NCBI GenBank assembly: GCA_934589225.1
Contig: CAKTNS010000013.1
Location: 1-55,307, forward strand
Reading direction: 5' to 3'
DNA from: an uncultured Oscillospiraceae bacterium
GTDB taxonomy: Bacteria; Bacillota; Clostridia; Oscillospirales; Oscillospiraceae
DNA: 55,307 nt
The notes under the pieces are model-generated. The model was not told the DNA's origin. It made no database searches and was given only the letters and a program-made list of their open reading frames with translations. The first letter of the stretch is position 1. Each line of letters begins with the position of its first letter. Positions 33,350-41,394 of the stretch are shown here, piece by piece. The translations under genes and the position numbers were made by a program.

Positions 33350-34743
33350 AACCAGTCCTGCTGATCGACTTCGGCAGCACCTATACCAAGCTCACGGCTG
33401 TGGATGTGGAGCATGAGGCCCTGCTGGGTACCGCGGCATCTTACACCACCGTCAGCACGGATATCAACGAAGGCCTGGGCAATGCCCTGGCAAAGCTGGA
33501 AGAGAAAACCGGGAAGCTGCAATATGCCGACTGCTACGCCTGCTCCTCCGCCGCCGGTGGTCTCAGGATGATCACCAGCGGACTGGTACCGGAGCTCACC
33601 GGCGAGGCGGCCAAGCTGGCAAGTCTCGGTGCCGGAGCCAAAGTGGTCCGGGTCTACGCCTTCCAGCTGACAGAGGACGACATTGACGACATCGCCCGGG
33701 AAAAGCCGGACATCTTTCTTCTGGTCGGCGGCACCGACGGCGGCAACACCGCCAACATCCTGCACAACGCCCGGATGCTGGCCGCCATGAAGCCGGAATT
33801 CCCGGTGGTCATCGCCGGAAACCGCACGGCGGCCCGGGAATGTGAGCGGATTTTAAAGGATCAGGGTTTTGAAACCTACATCTGCCCCAACGTCATGCCC
33901 AAGTTCGGTCAGCTCCAGGTGGAGCCCACCCAGAAGGTGATCCGGGAGATCTTCCTGAATCGGATCATCCACGCCAAGGGCCTGTCTAAGGCTTCGGAGC
34001 TGCTGTCGGACATCATGATGCCCACCCCCGCGGCGGTGCTCCAGGCCATGGATCTGCTGGCCCAGGGCTGCGACGGCGAAGAGGGCATCGGGGAGCTCAT
34101 CGCCGTAGACGTAGGCGGTGCCACCTCCGACGTTTACTCCATTACCGACGGCATGCCCGAGGGCATGAACACCGTTTACAAGGGGCTGCCGGAGCCCTAC
34201 TCCAAGCGTACCGTAGAGGGCGACATCGGCATGCGCTACAGCATCACCGGGGTGGCCGAGGCCGCCGGGCTGACCGCCCTGGCCCAGACCGCGGAACTGC
34301 CCGAGGACCGGGCCCAGGAGCTGATTACCTACCTCAGCCAGCACACCGACACCGTGCCCGGGGATGACCCGGAGCTGCAAGCCCTGGACTACGGCGTGGC
34401 CTGTATGGCCGTCCGGGAGGCGGTCCGCCGCCATGCCGGTACCATGGAGGAGACCTACACCATGATGGGCAAGACCTACGTCCAGAGCGGCAAGAATCTG
34501 ACCAGAGTCAAGAGCATCGTGGTCACCGGCGGCAGCCTGATCCATGCGGAGGCCCCGGAAAAAATCGCCACCTACGCCCTTTACGACCCCAGCCAGCCCG
34601 AATCCCTCCGTCCGGTCAAGGCGGATGTCCTGGTGGACAAAACCTATATTCTGGCTGCCATGGGTCTGCTGTCTTCTTACTATCCTCAAGCTGCACTTCG
34701 TATCATGAAAAAGGAGCTCAAAGTATATGAAACTGGAAAATAA
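33346..34743 (+). CDS. glmL: Glutamate mutase maintenance ATPase
   Basis: 465 residues of the GlmL/MutL family. LLIDFGSTYTKLTAVDVEHE at the N-terminus is the actin-like (ASKHA) phosphate-1 loop, and ELIAVDVGGATSDVYSITDG (about 248-267) is the second. It is thought to act as a chaperone or reactivase for B12-dependent mutase. It lies between the two catalytic subunits, the order known from Clostridium species, and overlaps glmE by 17 bases. Confidence 0.93.
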   Translation: MKPVLLIDFGSTYTKLTAVDVEHEALLGTAASYTTVSTDINEGLGNALAKLEEKTGKLQYADCYACSSAAGGLRMITSGLVPELTGEAAKLASLGAGAKVVRVYAFQLTEDDIDDIAREKPDIFLLVGGTDGGNTANILHNARMLAAMKPEFPVVIAGNRTAARECERILKDQGFETYICPNVMPKFGQLQVEPTQKVIREIFLNRIIHAKGLSKASELLSDIMMPTPAAVLQAMDLLAQGCDGEEGIGELIAVDVGGATSDVYSITDGMPEGMNTVYKGLPEPYSKRTVEGDIGMRYSITGVAEAAGLTALAQTAELPEDRAQELITYLSQHTDTVPGDDPELQALDYGVACMAVREAVRRHAGTMEETYTMMGKTYVQSGKNLTRVKSIVVTGGSLIHAEAPEKIATYALYDPSQPESLRPVKADVLVDKTYILAAMGLLSSYYPQAALRIMKKELKVYETGK

Positions 34744-36175
34744 AAAGATTCCCGAAGGCGAATTTCTGGCCCAGCGTCAGGAGGTTCTGACCCAGTGGCC
34801 CACCGGCAAGGACGTGGACCTGGAAGAATCCGTTGCCTATCACAAGAATATGCCCGCCAGCCGCAACTTCTCCCAGAAGCTGATCAACGCCAAGCGGGAC
34901 CACCGCACCCTGGTGCAGCCCCGTGCCGGTGTTCCCGTGCTGGAAGAGCACATCAAGCTGCTGCAGTACCTGGAAAAGGAAGGCGAGGCCGACCTGCTGC
35001 CCTCCACCATTGACTCCTACACCCGCCAGAACCGGCACCAGGAGGCCGAAAACGGCATCTCCGAGTCCATCCGTCTGGGCCGGGCCATGCTCAACGGCTT
35101 CCCTGCCGTCAACCACGGTGTCTTCAACTGCCGGAAGGTCATTGAGAGCGTCAATATTCCCGTCCAGGTCCGCCACGGAACCCCCGATGCCCGGCTGCTG
35201 ACCGAAATCGCCTACGCCGGCGGCTTCACCAGCTACGAAGGCGGCGGTATTTCCTACAACCTGCCCTACTGCAAGAACATCCCCATGGAGCGCACCATCC
35301 GGGACTGGCAGTATGTGGACCGCCTCACCGGTCTTTATGAGGAAATGGGCGTTTCCATCAACCGGGAGCCCTACGGCCCCCTGACCGGCACCCTGGTGCC
35401 CCCCTGCATCTCCCACGCCGTCGCCATCATCGAGGCGCTGCTGGCCGCGGAGCAGGGTGTCAAAAACATTAGCGTTGGCTATGGCCAGTGCGGCAACCTG
35501 TGCCAGGACGTGGCCGCCATCCAGACTCTGGAAGAGCTGACGGAAGAGTACCTGCACAAGTACGGCTATGACGACGTGGTGGTCACCACGGTGCTGCACC
35601 AGTGGATGGGCGGCTTCCCCGCGGACGAGGCCAAGGCCTTCGGTGTCATCTCCACCGGCAGCCTGATCGCAGCCCTGTCCAAGGCCACCAAGGTCATCGT
35701 CAAGACCCCCCACGAGGCCGTGGGCATCCCCACCATGGAAGCCAACGCCGAGGGCCTGCGCTGCACCAAGCAGGTGGTCAACATGTTCTATGAGCAGACC
35801 CTGGCCTCCGACAAGGTGGAGGAAGAAAAGGAGATCATCCGTCAGGAGACCCGTTGCATCGTGGACAAGTGCTTCGAGCTGGGCAACGGCGACATTGCCC
35901 TGGGCGTTTGCCGCGCCGTGGAAAGCGGCGTTCTGGACGTTCCCTTCGCTCCCTGCCGTGCCAATGCCGGTCTCATGCTGCCCTGCCGTGACAACAACGG
36001 CGCCATCCGCATCCTGAACCCCGGCAACCTGCCCTTCACCAAGGACATTCTGGACTTCCACGCCGCCAAGATCGAAGAGCGCGCCCGGTATGAGAAGCGG
36101 AAGGCCTCCTTCCAGATGGTCATTGACGACGTTTACTCCATCGGCAAGGGCCGCCTGGTGGGCCGTCCCCGATAA
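34727..36175 (+). CDS. glmE: Glutamate mutase epsilon (catalytic) subunit
   Basis: 482 residues, the usual size. Substrate-barrel stretches include QPRAGVPVLEEHIKLLQYLE, ESVNIPVQVRHGTPDARLLT, GGGISYNLPYCKNIPMERTI and NISVGYGQCGNLCQDVAAIQ. The active-site arginines are within these segments. It carries out the radical rearrangement with the GlmS-bound cofactor. First committed step of the methylaspartate pathway. Confidence 0.95.
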   Translation: MKLENKKIPEGEFLAQRQEVLTQWPTGKDVDLEESVAYHKNMPASRNFSQKLINAKRDHRTLVQPRAGVPVLEEHIKLLQYLEKEGEADLLPSTIDSYTRQNRHQEAENGISESIRLGRAMLNGFPAVNHGVFNCRKVIESVNIPVQVRHGTPDARLLTEIAYAGGFTSYEGGGISYNLPYCKNIPMERTIRDWQYVDRLTGLYEEMGVSINREPYGPLTGTLVPPCISHAVAIIEALLAAEQGVKNISVGYGQCGNLCQDVAAIQTLEELTEEYLHKYGYDDVVVTTVLHQWMGGFPADEAKAFGVISTGSLIAALSKATKVIVKTPHEAVGIPTMEANAEGLRCTKQVVNMFYEQTLASDKVEEEKEIIRQETRCIVDKCFELGNGDIALGVCRAVESGVLDVPFAPCRANAGLMLPCRDNNGAIRILNPGNLPFTKDILDFHAAKIEERARYEKRKASFQMVIDDVYSIGKGRLVGRPR

Positions 36176-36229
36176 AAAATCCAAAAATCAATATAAAAAC
36201 AGGGAAACACAAGAAAGGGATAATCACTC

Positions 36230-37486
36230 ATGAAAATCATTGATGTTGTTTGCTCCGCAGGCCGTACCGGCTTCTACTTTGACGATCAGCGTGCCATCAA
36301 GCAGGGTGCCGGTCACGACGGCATGTTCTACACCGGCGCACCTGTCACCGACGGCTTCCGTTCCGTCCGTCAGGCCGGTGAATCCATCTCCGTCATGCTG
36401 ATTCTGGAAGACGGCCAGATCGCCTGGGGCGACTGCGCAGCCGTTCAGTATTCCGGCGCCGGCGGACGGGACCCCCTGTTCCTGGCTGAGGACTTCATTC
36501 CCGTGATTGAGCAGTACATCAAGCCCCAGCTGGTGGGCAAGGAAGCCAATGACTTCCGGGGCCTGTGCGCCATGATGGAAGCCATCACCGTCGAGGGCAA
36601 GCGCCTGCACACCGCCATCCGTTACGGCGTTTCCCAGGCCCTGCTGGATGCCGTGGCCAAGGCCACCGGCCGCATGATGTGCGAGGTGGTTGCCGACGAG
36701 TACGGCTGCACCGTCTCCGACAAGGCCATTGACATCTTCACCCAGTCCGGCGACGACCGCTACATGAACGCCGACAAGATGATCATCAAGGGTGCCCAGG
36801 TCCTGCCCCACGCCCTGATCAACAACATTGACGAGAAGCTGGGCCGCAAGGGCGAGAAGCTGGCCGAGTATGTGGCATGGCTGCGGGACCGCATCCTTGC
36901 CATGCGCCATGACGAGAGCTACCTGCCCGTGTTCCACATCGATGTCTACGGCACCATCGGCGCCGCCTTCGGCAACAACAACTACCAGGCCATGGCCGAT
37001 TACATTGAGGAGCTGGGCAAGATCGCCAAGCCCTTCCACCTGCGCATTGAAGGCCCCATGGACTGCGACTGCGACCGGGAGACCCAGATGACCGCTCTGG
37101 CCGGCCTCACCGCCGAGCTGGACAAGCGGGGCTGCGACGTGGAGCTGGTTGCCGACGAGTGGTGCAACACCCTGGAGGACATCAAGCTCTTTGCCGACCA
37201 CAAGGCCGGCCACATGGTCCAGATCAAGACCCCGGACCTGGGCGGCATCAACAACACCATCGAGGCCGTCCTCTACTGCAAGGAGCGGGGCGTCGGCGCC
37301 TACCAGGGCGGCACCTGCAACGAAACCGACCGCAGCGCCCAGGTCTGCGTCCACTGCGCCATGGCCACCCAGCCCGTCCAGATCCTGGCCAAGCCCGGCA
37401 TGGGCGTGGACGAGGGCTACATGATCGTCTACAACGAAATGAATCGCATCCTGGCCATCCGCAACGCCAAGAAGAATCTGAAGTAA
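36230..37486 (+). CDS. mal: Methylaspartate ammonia-lyase
   Basis: 418 residues, close to the 413 of the Clostridium tetanomorphum enzyme. An enolase-superfamily barrel follows an N-terminal cap; VFHIDVYGTIGAAF has the catalytic His and HMVQIKTPDLGGINNT the catalytic Lys. It eliminates ammonia from 3-methylaspartate to give mesaconate, which the hydratase at 22.6-24.0 kb then uses. It is the last gene of the operon, closed by a terminator. Confidence 0.95.
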   Translation: MKIIDVVCSAGRTGFYFDDQRAIKQGAGHDGMFYTGAPVTDGFRSVRQAGESISVMLILEDGQIAWGDCAAVQYSGAGGRDPLFLAEDFIPVIEQYIKPQLVGKEANDFRGLCAMMEAITVEGKRLHTAIRYGVSQALLDAVAKATGRMMCEVVADEYGCTVSDKAIDIFTQSGDDRYMNADKMIIKGAQVLPHALINNIDEKLGRKGEKLAEYVAWLRDRILAMRHDESYLPVFHIDVYGTIGAAFGNNNYQAMADYIEELGKIAKPFHLRIEGPMDCDCDRETQMTALAGLTAELDKRGCDVELVADEWCNTLEDIKLFADHKAGHMVQIKTPDLGGINNTIEAVLYCKERGVGAYQGGTCNETDRSAQVCVHCAMATQPVQILAKPGMGVDEGYMIVYNEMNRILAIRNAKKNLK

Positions 37487-37487
37487 A

Positions 37488-37898
37488 TCACACCACAAAG
37501 GCAACAGCCCCGGCAAGTTTTCCTTGCCGGGGCTGTTTTTTGCGAATATGTACCGCGTCAGGACGGGGTTTTAAGGGCAAGCCTCCGCTACGCCTCGTCC
37601 CCGTCATCCCAGGGCGGATACTGATCCGGCGCCGTTCCAGAAGGAAAGTGCCGATTTTGCGCTGTTTCCAGCCCGCAATGATCTGCGCGTATTCATCCGG
37701 CAGTTCCGTTTCAGACAGGTATATGTCTATGATCCTGGTGTGTGCCCATAAGTAGTCCGCGACCACTTTTTGGGCCGATTGGTCAACATCTTCGTCGATC
37801 GTTTCAAATTCAGGGCATATTCGGTATTCTTTATTCACGAAATCCAAAAGCGGGAAAAACAACTGATAAAAAAGCTCCGCATCCTGATCTTCCAACAT
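37488..37898 (-). pseudogene. 3'-truncated hypothetical protein
   Basis: From MLEDQDAELFYQLFFPLLDF the frame looks like a real gene: acidic, helical, DYLWAHTRIIDIYLSETELP and IIAGWKQRKIGTFLLER. After residue about 92 the sequence turns into low-quality Arg/Pro-rich codons and runs through the mal terminator without a natural end. Similar short proteins normally continue for another 30-40 residues. I infer loss of the 3' end. Function unknown. Confidence 0.5.
37503..37541 (+). terminator. Terminator after mal
   Basis: AACAGCCCCGGCAAG / CTTGCCGGGGCTGTT, a perfect 15-bp stem with a 5-nt loop followed by TTTT. Confidence 0.9.
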
Positions 37899-38071
37899 TC
37901 TGTTTTCTCCTTGATCCGAATCTGAAAACCGGCCAAAGCCCTTTATTTCCTCGATTTCATCATACCACGATTTTGCAGGGATTGCAAGAACGATCCTGCC
38001 CGAGATCATGGGACCTGGGGCAGGGGTCTCTAAGCGGAATGTTTATAAACGCATGTCACGAGCCCTTATCT

Positions 38072-38113
38072 CAATAAAACGTCCGTTTTATTGGACAAAT
38101 AGTGTAATATAAT
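38072..38113 (+). promoter_or_regulatory. 22-bp perfect palindrome with TetR-operator character
   Basis: CAATAAAAC-GTCC-GTTTTATTG at 38072-38093 has perfect 9-bp arms and the look of a TetR-family operator. A TATAAT (38108-38113) follows. No regulator gene or obvious target gene lies directly downstream; the next gene is cas3 at 38305. Confidence 0.5.
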
Positions 38114-38191
38114 GAAGTCAGCTAAACAGAGATATACATCGATGCACATGCTCTTTCCACGGCGAAACGCTCCACGGCAGCCAGGGCCCAA

Positions 38192-38220
38192 TTGCAAAGC
38201 ATCATCACATATGGTATGAT
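38192..38220 (+). promoter_or_regulatory. Promoter of cas3
   Basis: TTGCAA (38192-38197), 17 bp, TATGAT (38215-38220). The cas3 start follows after an untranslated stretch of about 80 nt and a good AAAGGAGG. Confidence 0.6.
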
Positions 38221-38304
38221 CAAATAGAGTCGTTGCAAAACATTGTACATTTCGCCAACGGTTTGTTGTTGAATATTGATTTCACAGATAAAGGAGGCTT
38301 CCCA

Positions 38305-40557
38305 ATGGATCGCGAAGCGTCTGTTCAATCGCATATTTACTATTCAAAGTCCGCAAATCTCCATCACGAGCGAATTACAGCCATGAAGCATCTAAAGGAA
38401 GTAAGTGCTCTTTCGTCCGTCTTTGGTGCTGAGATTGGCATGCCGAACAGTGCCAGAATTGCGGGGCTGTTCCACGATTTTGGAAAATACAGCCCGGTCT
38501 TTCAGGGGGTTCTGGATGGTACCGTGCAGCATGTGGATCACGCCTTTGCCGGTGCCGTGATGGTATACCTTCTCAAGGCCCAAAAAAGCAGGGCCTTGCT
38601 CAAAAAATACACCCCCATTATAGAGGCAATTCAGGGACATCACGATGGGTTGGTATCCGTGGAGGGGATGGAAGAGGCGTTGAAAGCGGCCTATCCGGAT
38701 GCGCAATTTGATCGGTGTCCCAGCGGCAAGACTCCTTCCTTGTGTGGAGAAAGGGCTTTCCTTTGTGCCTGGGATGCCTTCAAAAAGGATTTCCCGGATT
38801 TTTCTTTTCCGAAAGCCGAAAACCGAGAAGGCTCCCCTTTGGCTCCCATTGCCGATATGCTGGATACCCGGATGCTGTTTTCCTGTCTGGTAGACGCAGA
38901 TTACAGCATTTCCGCTTCAGACGATGATCCTTCCTATCTGCAAAAGAACAGTCGGCCGCCACTGGATGCGGAACATATGCTTCAAAACCTGGAAAGACAT
39001 TGCCAGGAATTGCGGAAAAATTCTACAGCGGATGCCGCGCTGAACCGGATTCGGAATCAGGTTTACGAGGAATGCGGCAACGCAGGACGTCTGCCTATGG
39101 GATTATTCACACTGACCGCCCCCACCGGTGTGGGCAAGACCCTATCCATGCTGCATTTTGCGCTGCAGCACTGTAAAACCCATGATCTGAATCGAATCAT
39201 CATTGCACTTCCCTTCCTGACACTGGCAGAACAAACAGAAAAGGAGTATCGTAAGATTTTCCCGGAAGTGGTTGTTGACCACAGTCAAAGCAATTTGCCG
39301 GAGGACCTTCGTGAGCTTGCGGCCCGCTGGGATGCCCCCGTCATCATAACGACCTCCGTGCGCCTTTTTGAGAGCCTGTTTTCCGACAACCCCAGAGATT
39401 GCCGGAAACTGCACAATTTGGCCGGGAGTGTGATTTTATTTGATGAAGCCCAAAGCCTTCCGTCGGAGTTGGCTGGCGCAACGGTACAGGCCGTTCAGGC
39501 CCTGTGCAAAAAATATCACTGCTCCATGGTCTTTTCTACCGCAACCCAGCCGGATTTCGGTTCCGTAAACGGCATCACCTGGAAGCCAACCGAGATTCTT
39601 CCTCAGAACGGCGCATTGTTTCAAAAAATGCGCAGAGTCCTTACCCTTTGGCGTAAGGACCTGCCGCTTTCCGTCGTTGCCGAGGAACTGTCTGCGGAGA
39701 TGAACGGCTGCTGCATCGTCAATCTGCGCCGTCACGCCAGAAATCTGTTTGCGTTGCTGAAAGAGGAAGGGGCAGCAGCGGACGGGCTGTTTCTGCTGAC
39801 TACGGACTTGTGCCCGGCCCACCGTCTGGCGGTGGTTGAAGAAATCAAACGCCGCCAAAAGCAAGGACTTCCCTGCCTTGTGGTCGCCACCCAGTGCATT
39901 GAAGCCGGTGTAGACCTGGATTTCGATGTCATGTATCGGGCACTTGCGCCTATGGAATCCATCATTCAGGCTGCGGGGCGGTGCAATCGAAACGGCAGGC
40001 TGCCAAAGGGTGGCCGCGTCCTGATTTTTGAGCCCCGGGAAGAGGGCAGGCTCTATCCCGGTGATAGCTACAGCCGGGCCGCCGGAATCGTTAAAAACCT
40101 GTGGGCGGCGTGCAGTCAGCCGGATTTGAGTGACTTGCAGGTCGTTTCAGATTACTACCATCGTTTCTTTACACAGAGCAAGCAGAATCCAAAATTGGAA
40201 ACGGCGCTACAACAGAAAGACTATCCCCAGACCGCAAAAGAATACCGCCTGATCAAAGAGAATGGCGTTCGGCTGATCGTCCCCTGGAAGGGGGCGCGGA
40301 AGCTCTTCGATCAAATCCAAACAGCCGTCGAGGATGGGACCATCCAGGCTGTCCATCTCCATGAAGCCGCCCCGATCACCGTCTCCTGCTTTGACGAAGA
40401 GGATGTCCGAGCATGCGCCACACCGCTCACCATACGAAAAGGTCGGAAAGTCACTGAAACAGGATATTTTATCCTGAATACCGGCTTTGAATCCCGCTAT
40501 GACCCGGTGAGGGGGTTCCTCCCCAATGACAGTATGCACGAAAACCTCATGCCCTGA
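38305..40557 (+). CDS. cas3: Cas3 helicase-nuclease, type I-C
   Basis: 750 residues from MDREASVQSHIYYSKSANLH. The HD nuclease domain has LFHDFGKYSPVFQ (HD at 57-58) and HVDHAFAGAV. The helicase follows with LTAPTGVGKTLSMLHFAL (Walker A, about 270), LFDEAQSLPSEL (DEAQ box, about 378), STATQPDF and VVATQCIEAGVDLDFDV. Recruited by Cascade, it unwinds and degrades the target. Start ATG 38305 has AAAGGAGG seven bases upstream; the upstream in-frame ATG has none. The last gap before cas5c is 168 bp and holds its own promoter. Confidence 0.95.
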   Translation: MDREASVQSHIYYSKSANLHHERITAMKHLKEVSALSSVFGAEIGMPNSARIAGLFHDFGKYSPVFQGVLDGTVQHVDHAFAGAVMVYLLKAQKSRALLKKYTPIIEAIQGHHDGLVSVEGMEEALKAAYPDAQFDRCPSGKTPSLCGERAFLCAWDAFKKDFPDFSFPKAENREGSPLAPIADMLDTRMLFSCLVDADYSISASDDDPSYLQKNSRPPLDAEHMLQNLERHCQELRKNSTADAALNRIRNQVYEECGNAGRLPMGLFTLTAPTGVGKTLSMLHFALQHCKTHDLNRIIIALPFLTLAEQTEKEYRKIFPEVVVDHSQSNLPEDLRELAARWDAPVIITTSVRLFESLFSDNPRDCRKLHNLAGSVILFDEAQSLPSELAGATVQAVQALCKKYHCSMVFSTATQPDFGSVNGITWKPTEILPQNGALFQKMRRVLTLWRKDLPLSVVAEELSAEMNGCCIVNLRRHARNLFALLKEEGAAADGLFLLTTDLCPAHRLAVVEEIKRRQKQGLPCLVVATQCIEAGVDLDFDVMYRALAPMESIIQAAGRCNRNGRLPKGGRVLIFEPREEGRLYPGDSYSRAAGIVKNLWAACSQPDLSDLQVVSDYYHRFFTQSKQNPKLETALQQKDYPQTAKEYRLIKENGVRLIVPWKGARKLFDQIQTAVEDGTIQAVHLHEAAPITVSCFDEEDVRACATPLTIRKGRKVTETGYFILNTGFESRYDPVRGFLPNDSMHENLMP

Positions 40558-40599
40558 TTGTTAATACCGCTGAACTTTTCAAAATACACAACACATTCA

Positions 40600-40628
40600 T
40601 TGACAGAAGTCGCTCTTTTCTTTATAAT
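40600..40628 (+). promoter_or_regulatory. Consensus promoter inside the cas operon
   Basis: TTGACA (40600-40605), exactly 17 bp, TATAAT (40623-40628). Both hexamers match the sigma-70/SigA consensus. Expected start of transcription is about 40635, the first base of the repeat-like element. This is the best promoter in the cas locus and would drive cas5c-cas8c-cas7c separately from cas3. Confidence 0.8.
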
Positions 40629-40634
40629 TAACTT

Positions 40635-40704
40635 GACACCAAGTTTTTGGTGAGAATTGAAAAAAGTTTATTATTGTGTGGTTCCCCAGAAATGGGGCAT
40701 ACAC
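40635..40704 (+). ncRNA. Candidate crRNA-like leader RNA with a degenerate CRISPR repeat
   Basis: 40635-40663 aligns to the array repeat with a loop three bases shorter: stem CACCAA / TTGGTG (repeat: CGCCCC / GGGGCG) then AGAATTGAAAA (repeat: AGAATTGAAAT). Pairs 2, 5 and 6 of the stem differ on both sides and still pair. The 11-nt stretch after the stem is where Cas5c processing leaves the crRNA 5' handle. Twelve bases follow (40664-40675), then a hairpin (GTGT...CCCC-AGAAAT-GGGG...ACAC, 40676-40704). So the layout is handle, short guide, 3' hairpin. The first 11 guide bases match the minus strand at 40634-40624 except at position 6, over the -10 box. Confidence 0.6.
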
Positions 40705-40725
40705 GAAAATGGAGGTGAACACAAA

Positions 40726-41394
40726 ATGAACGGCAAAATTTGTATAGAGGTCTGGGGCGACTTTGCCTGCTTCGCTCCCCCCTACGCAAAAGTGGAACGC
40801 CTGACCTATCCCGTCCCCACGCCGTCCGCGATGCGAGGACTTTTGTCCTCAATTTATGCGAAACCGGCGGAGTTTGTGTGGTTGGTCACAAAAATCGAGG
40901 TACTGAACCCAATTCGTTACATGAACTTCATGCGCAACGAGGTCAAGTCCACTGTCAGCATCAAGTCAGATGTGGAAAATTCGTTCCTCTATACGGATGA
41001 AGACCGCACCCAGCGGCAAACCCAGGTGTTGAAAGATGTGCGCTACCGGATCACGGCCCGGATCTGTCCCCGGAAAGAATTTACCGGCACTCTGGAGCAG
41101 CTTCACTGCCAGGCCCTCCGGCGTATCCGGGGCGGCAAAACATTTATGCAACCAAGCCTTGGTATGCGGGAATTTGTATGCTACTTTGAGGAAAGCGATG
41201 GCAGCCGCCCGCCGATCGATGTCAGCATGGACCTGGGACTGATGGTCTACGATGTCTTTGACCTGCACGATTATTCCGTGCGGGCCAAAACGAAGCCCAG
41301 TCTTTCCCTGTATCATGCGGTAATGGAACACGGGGTCATTCACGTACCGGATTATGACAGCGAAGAAGTTCTGAAAGGGGGATTCCAATGCTGA
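40726..41394 (+). CDS. cas5c: Cas5c, crRNA-processing nuclease of type I-C
   Basis: 222 residues from MNGKICIEVWGDFACFAPPY. The Cas5 N-terminal RAMP fold is seen in VERLTYPVPTPSAMRGLLSS, and the type I-C (Cas5d) pattern in RYMNFMRNEVKSTVS and LKDVRYRITARI. The C-terminal part has RIRGGKTFMQPSLGMREFVC. In type I-C there is no Cas6; Cas5c cuts the repeat at the 3' base of the stem. Start at ATG 40726 with GGAGGTG eight bases ahead; the in-frame upstream ATG at 40657 lies in the repeat-like leader. Overlaps cas8c by seven bases. Confidence 0.95.
   Translation: MNGKICIEVWGDFACFAPPYAKVERLTYPVPTPSAMRGLLSSIYAKPAEFVWLVTKIEVLNPIRYMNFMRNEVKSTVSIKSDVENSFLYTDEDRTQRQTQVLKDVRYRITARICPRKEFTGTLEQLHCQALRRIRGGKTFMQPSLGMREFVCYFEESDGSRPPIDVSMDLGLMVYDVFDLHDYSVRAKTKPSLSLYHAVMEHGVIHVPDYDSEEVLKGGFQC

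Noticed and set aside
38112..38219. Short frame starting MKSAKQRYTS after the TATAAT box
   Set aside because: No ribosome binding site and no resemblance to a TetR regulator, despite the operator upstream.
38260..38285. Alternative target of the crRNA-like guide in the cas3 leader (GGTTTGTTGTTG)
   Set aside because: Mismatches at guide positions 1, 2, 7 and 10 destroy the seed, so the own-promoter match is better.
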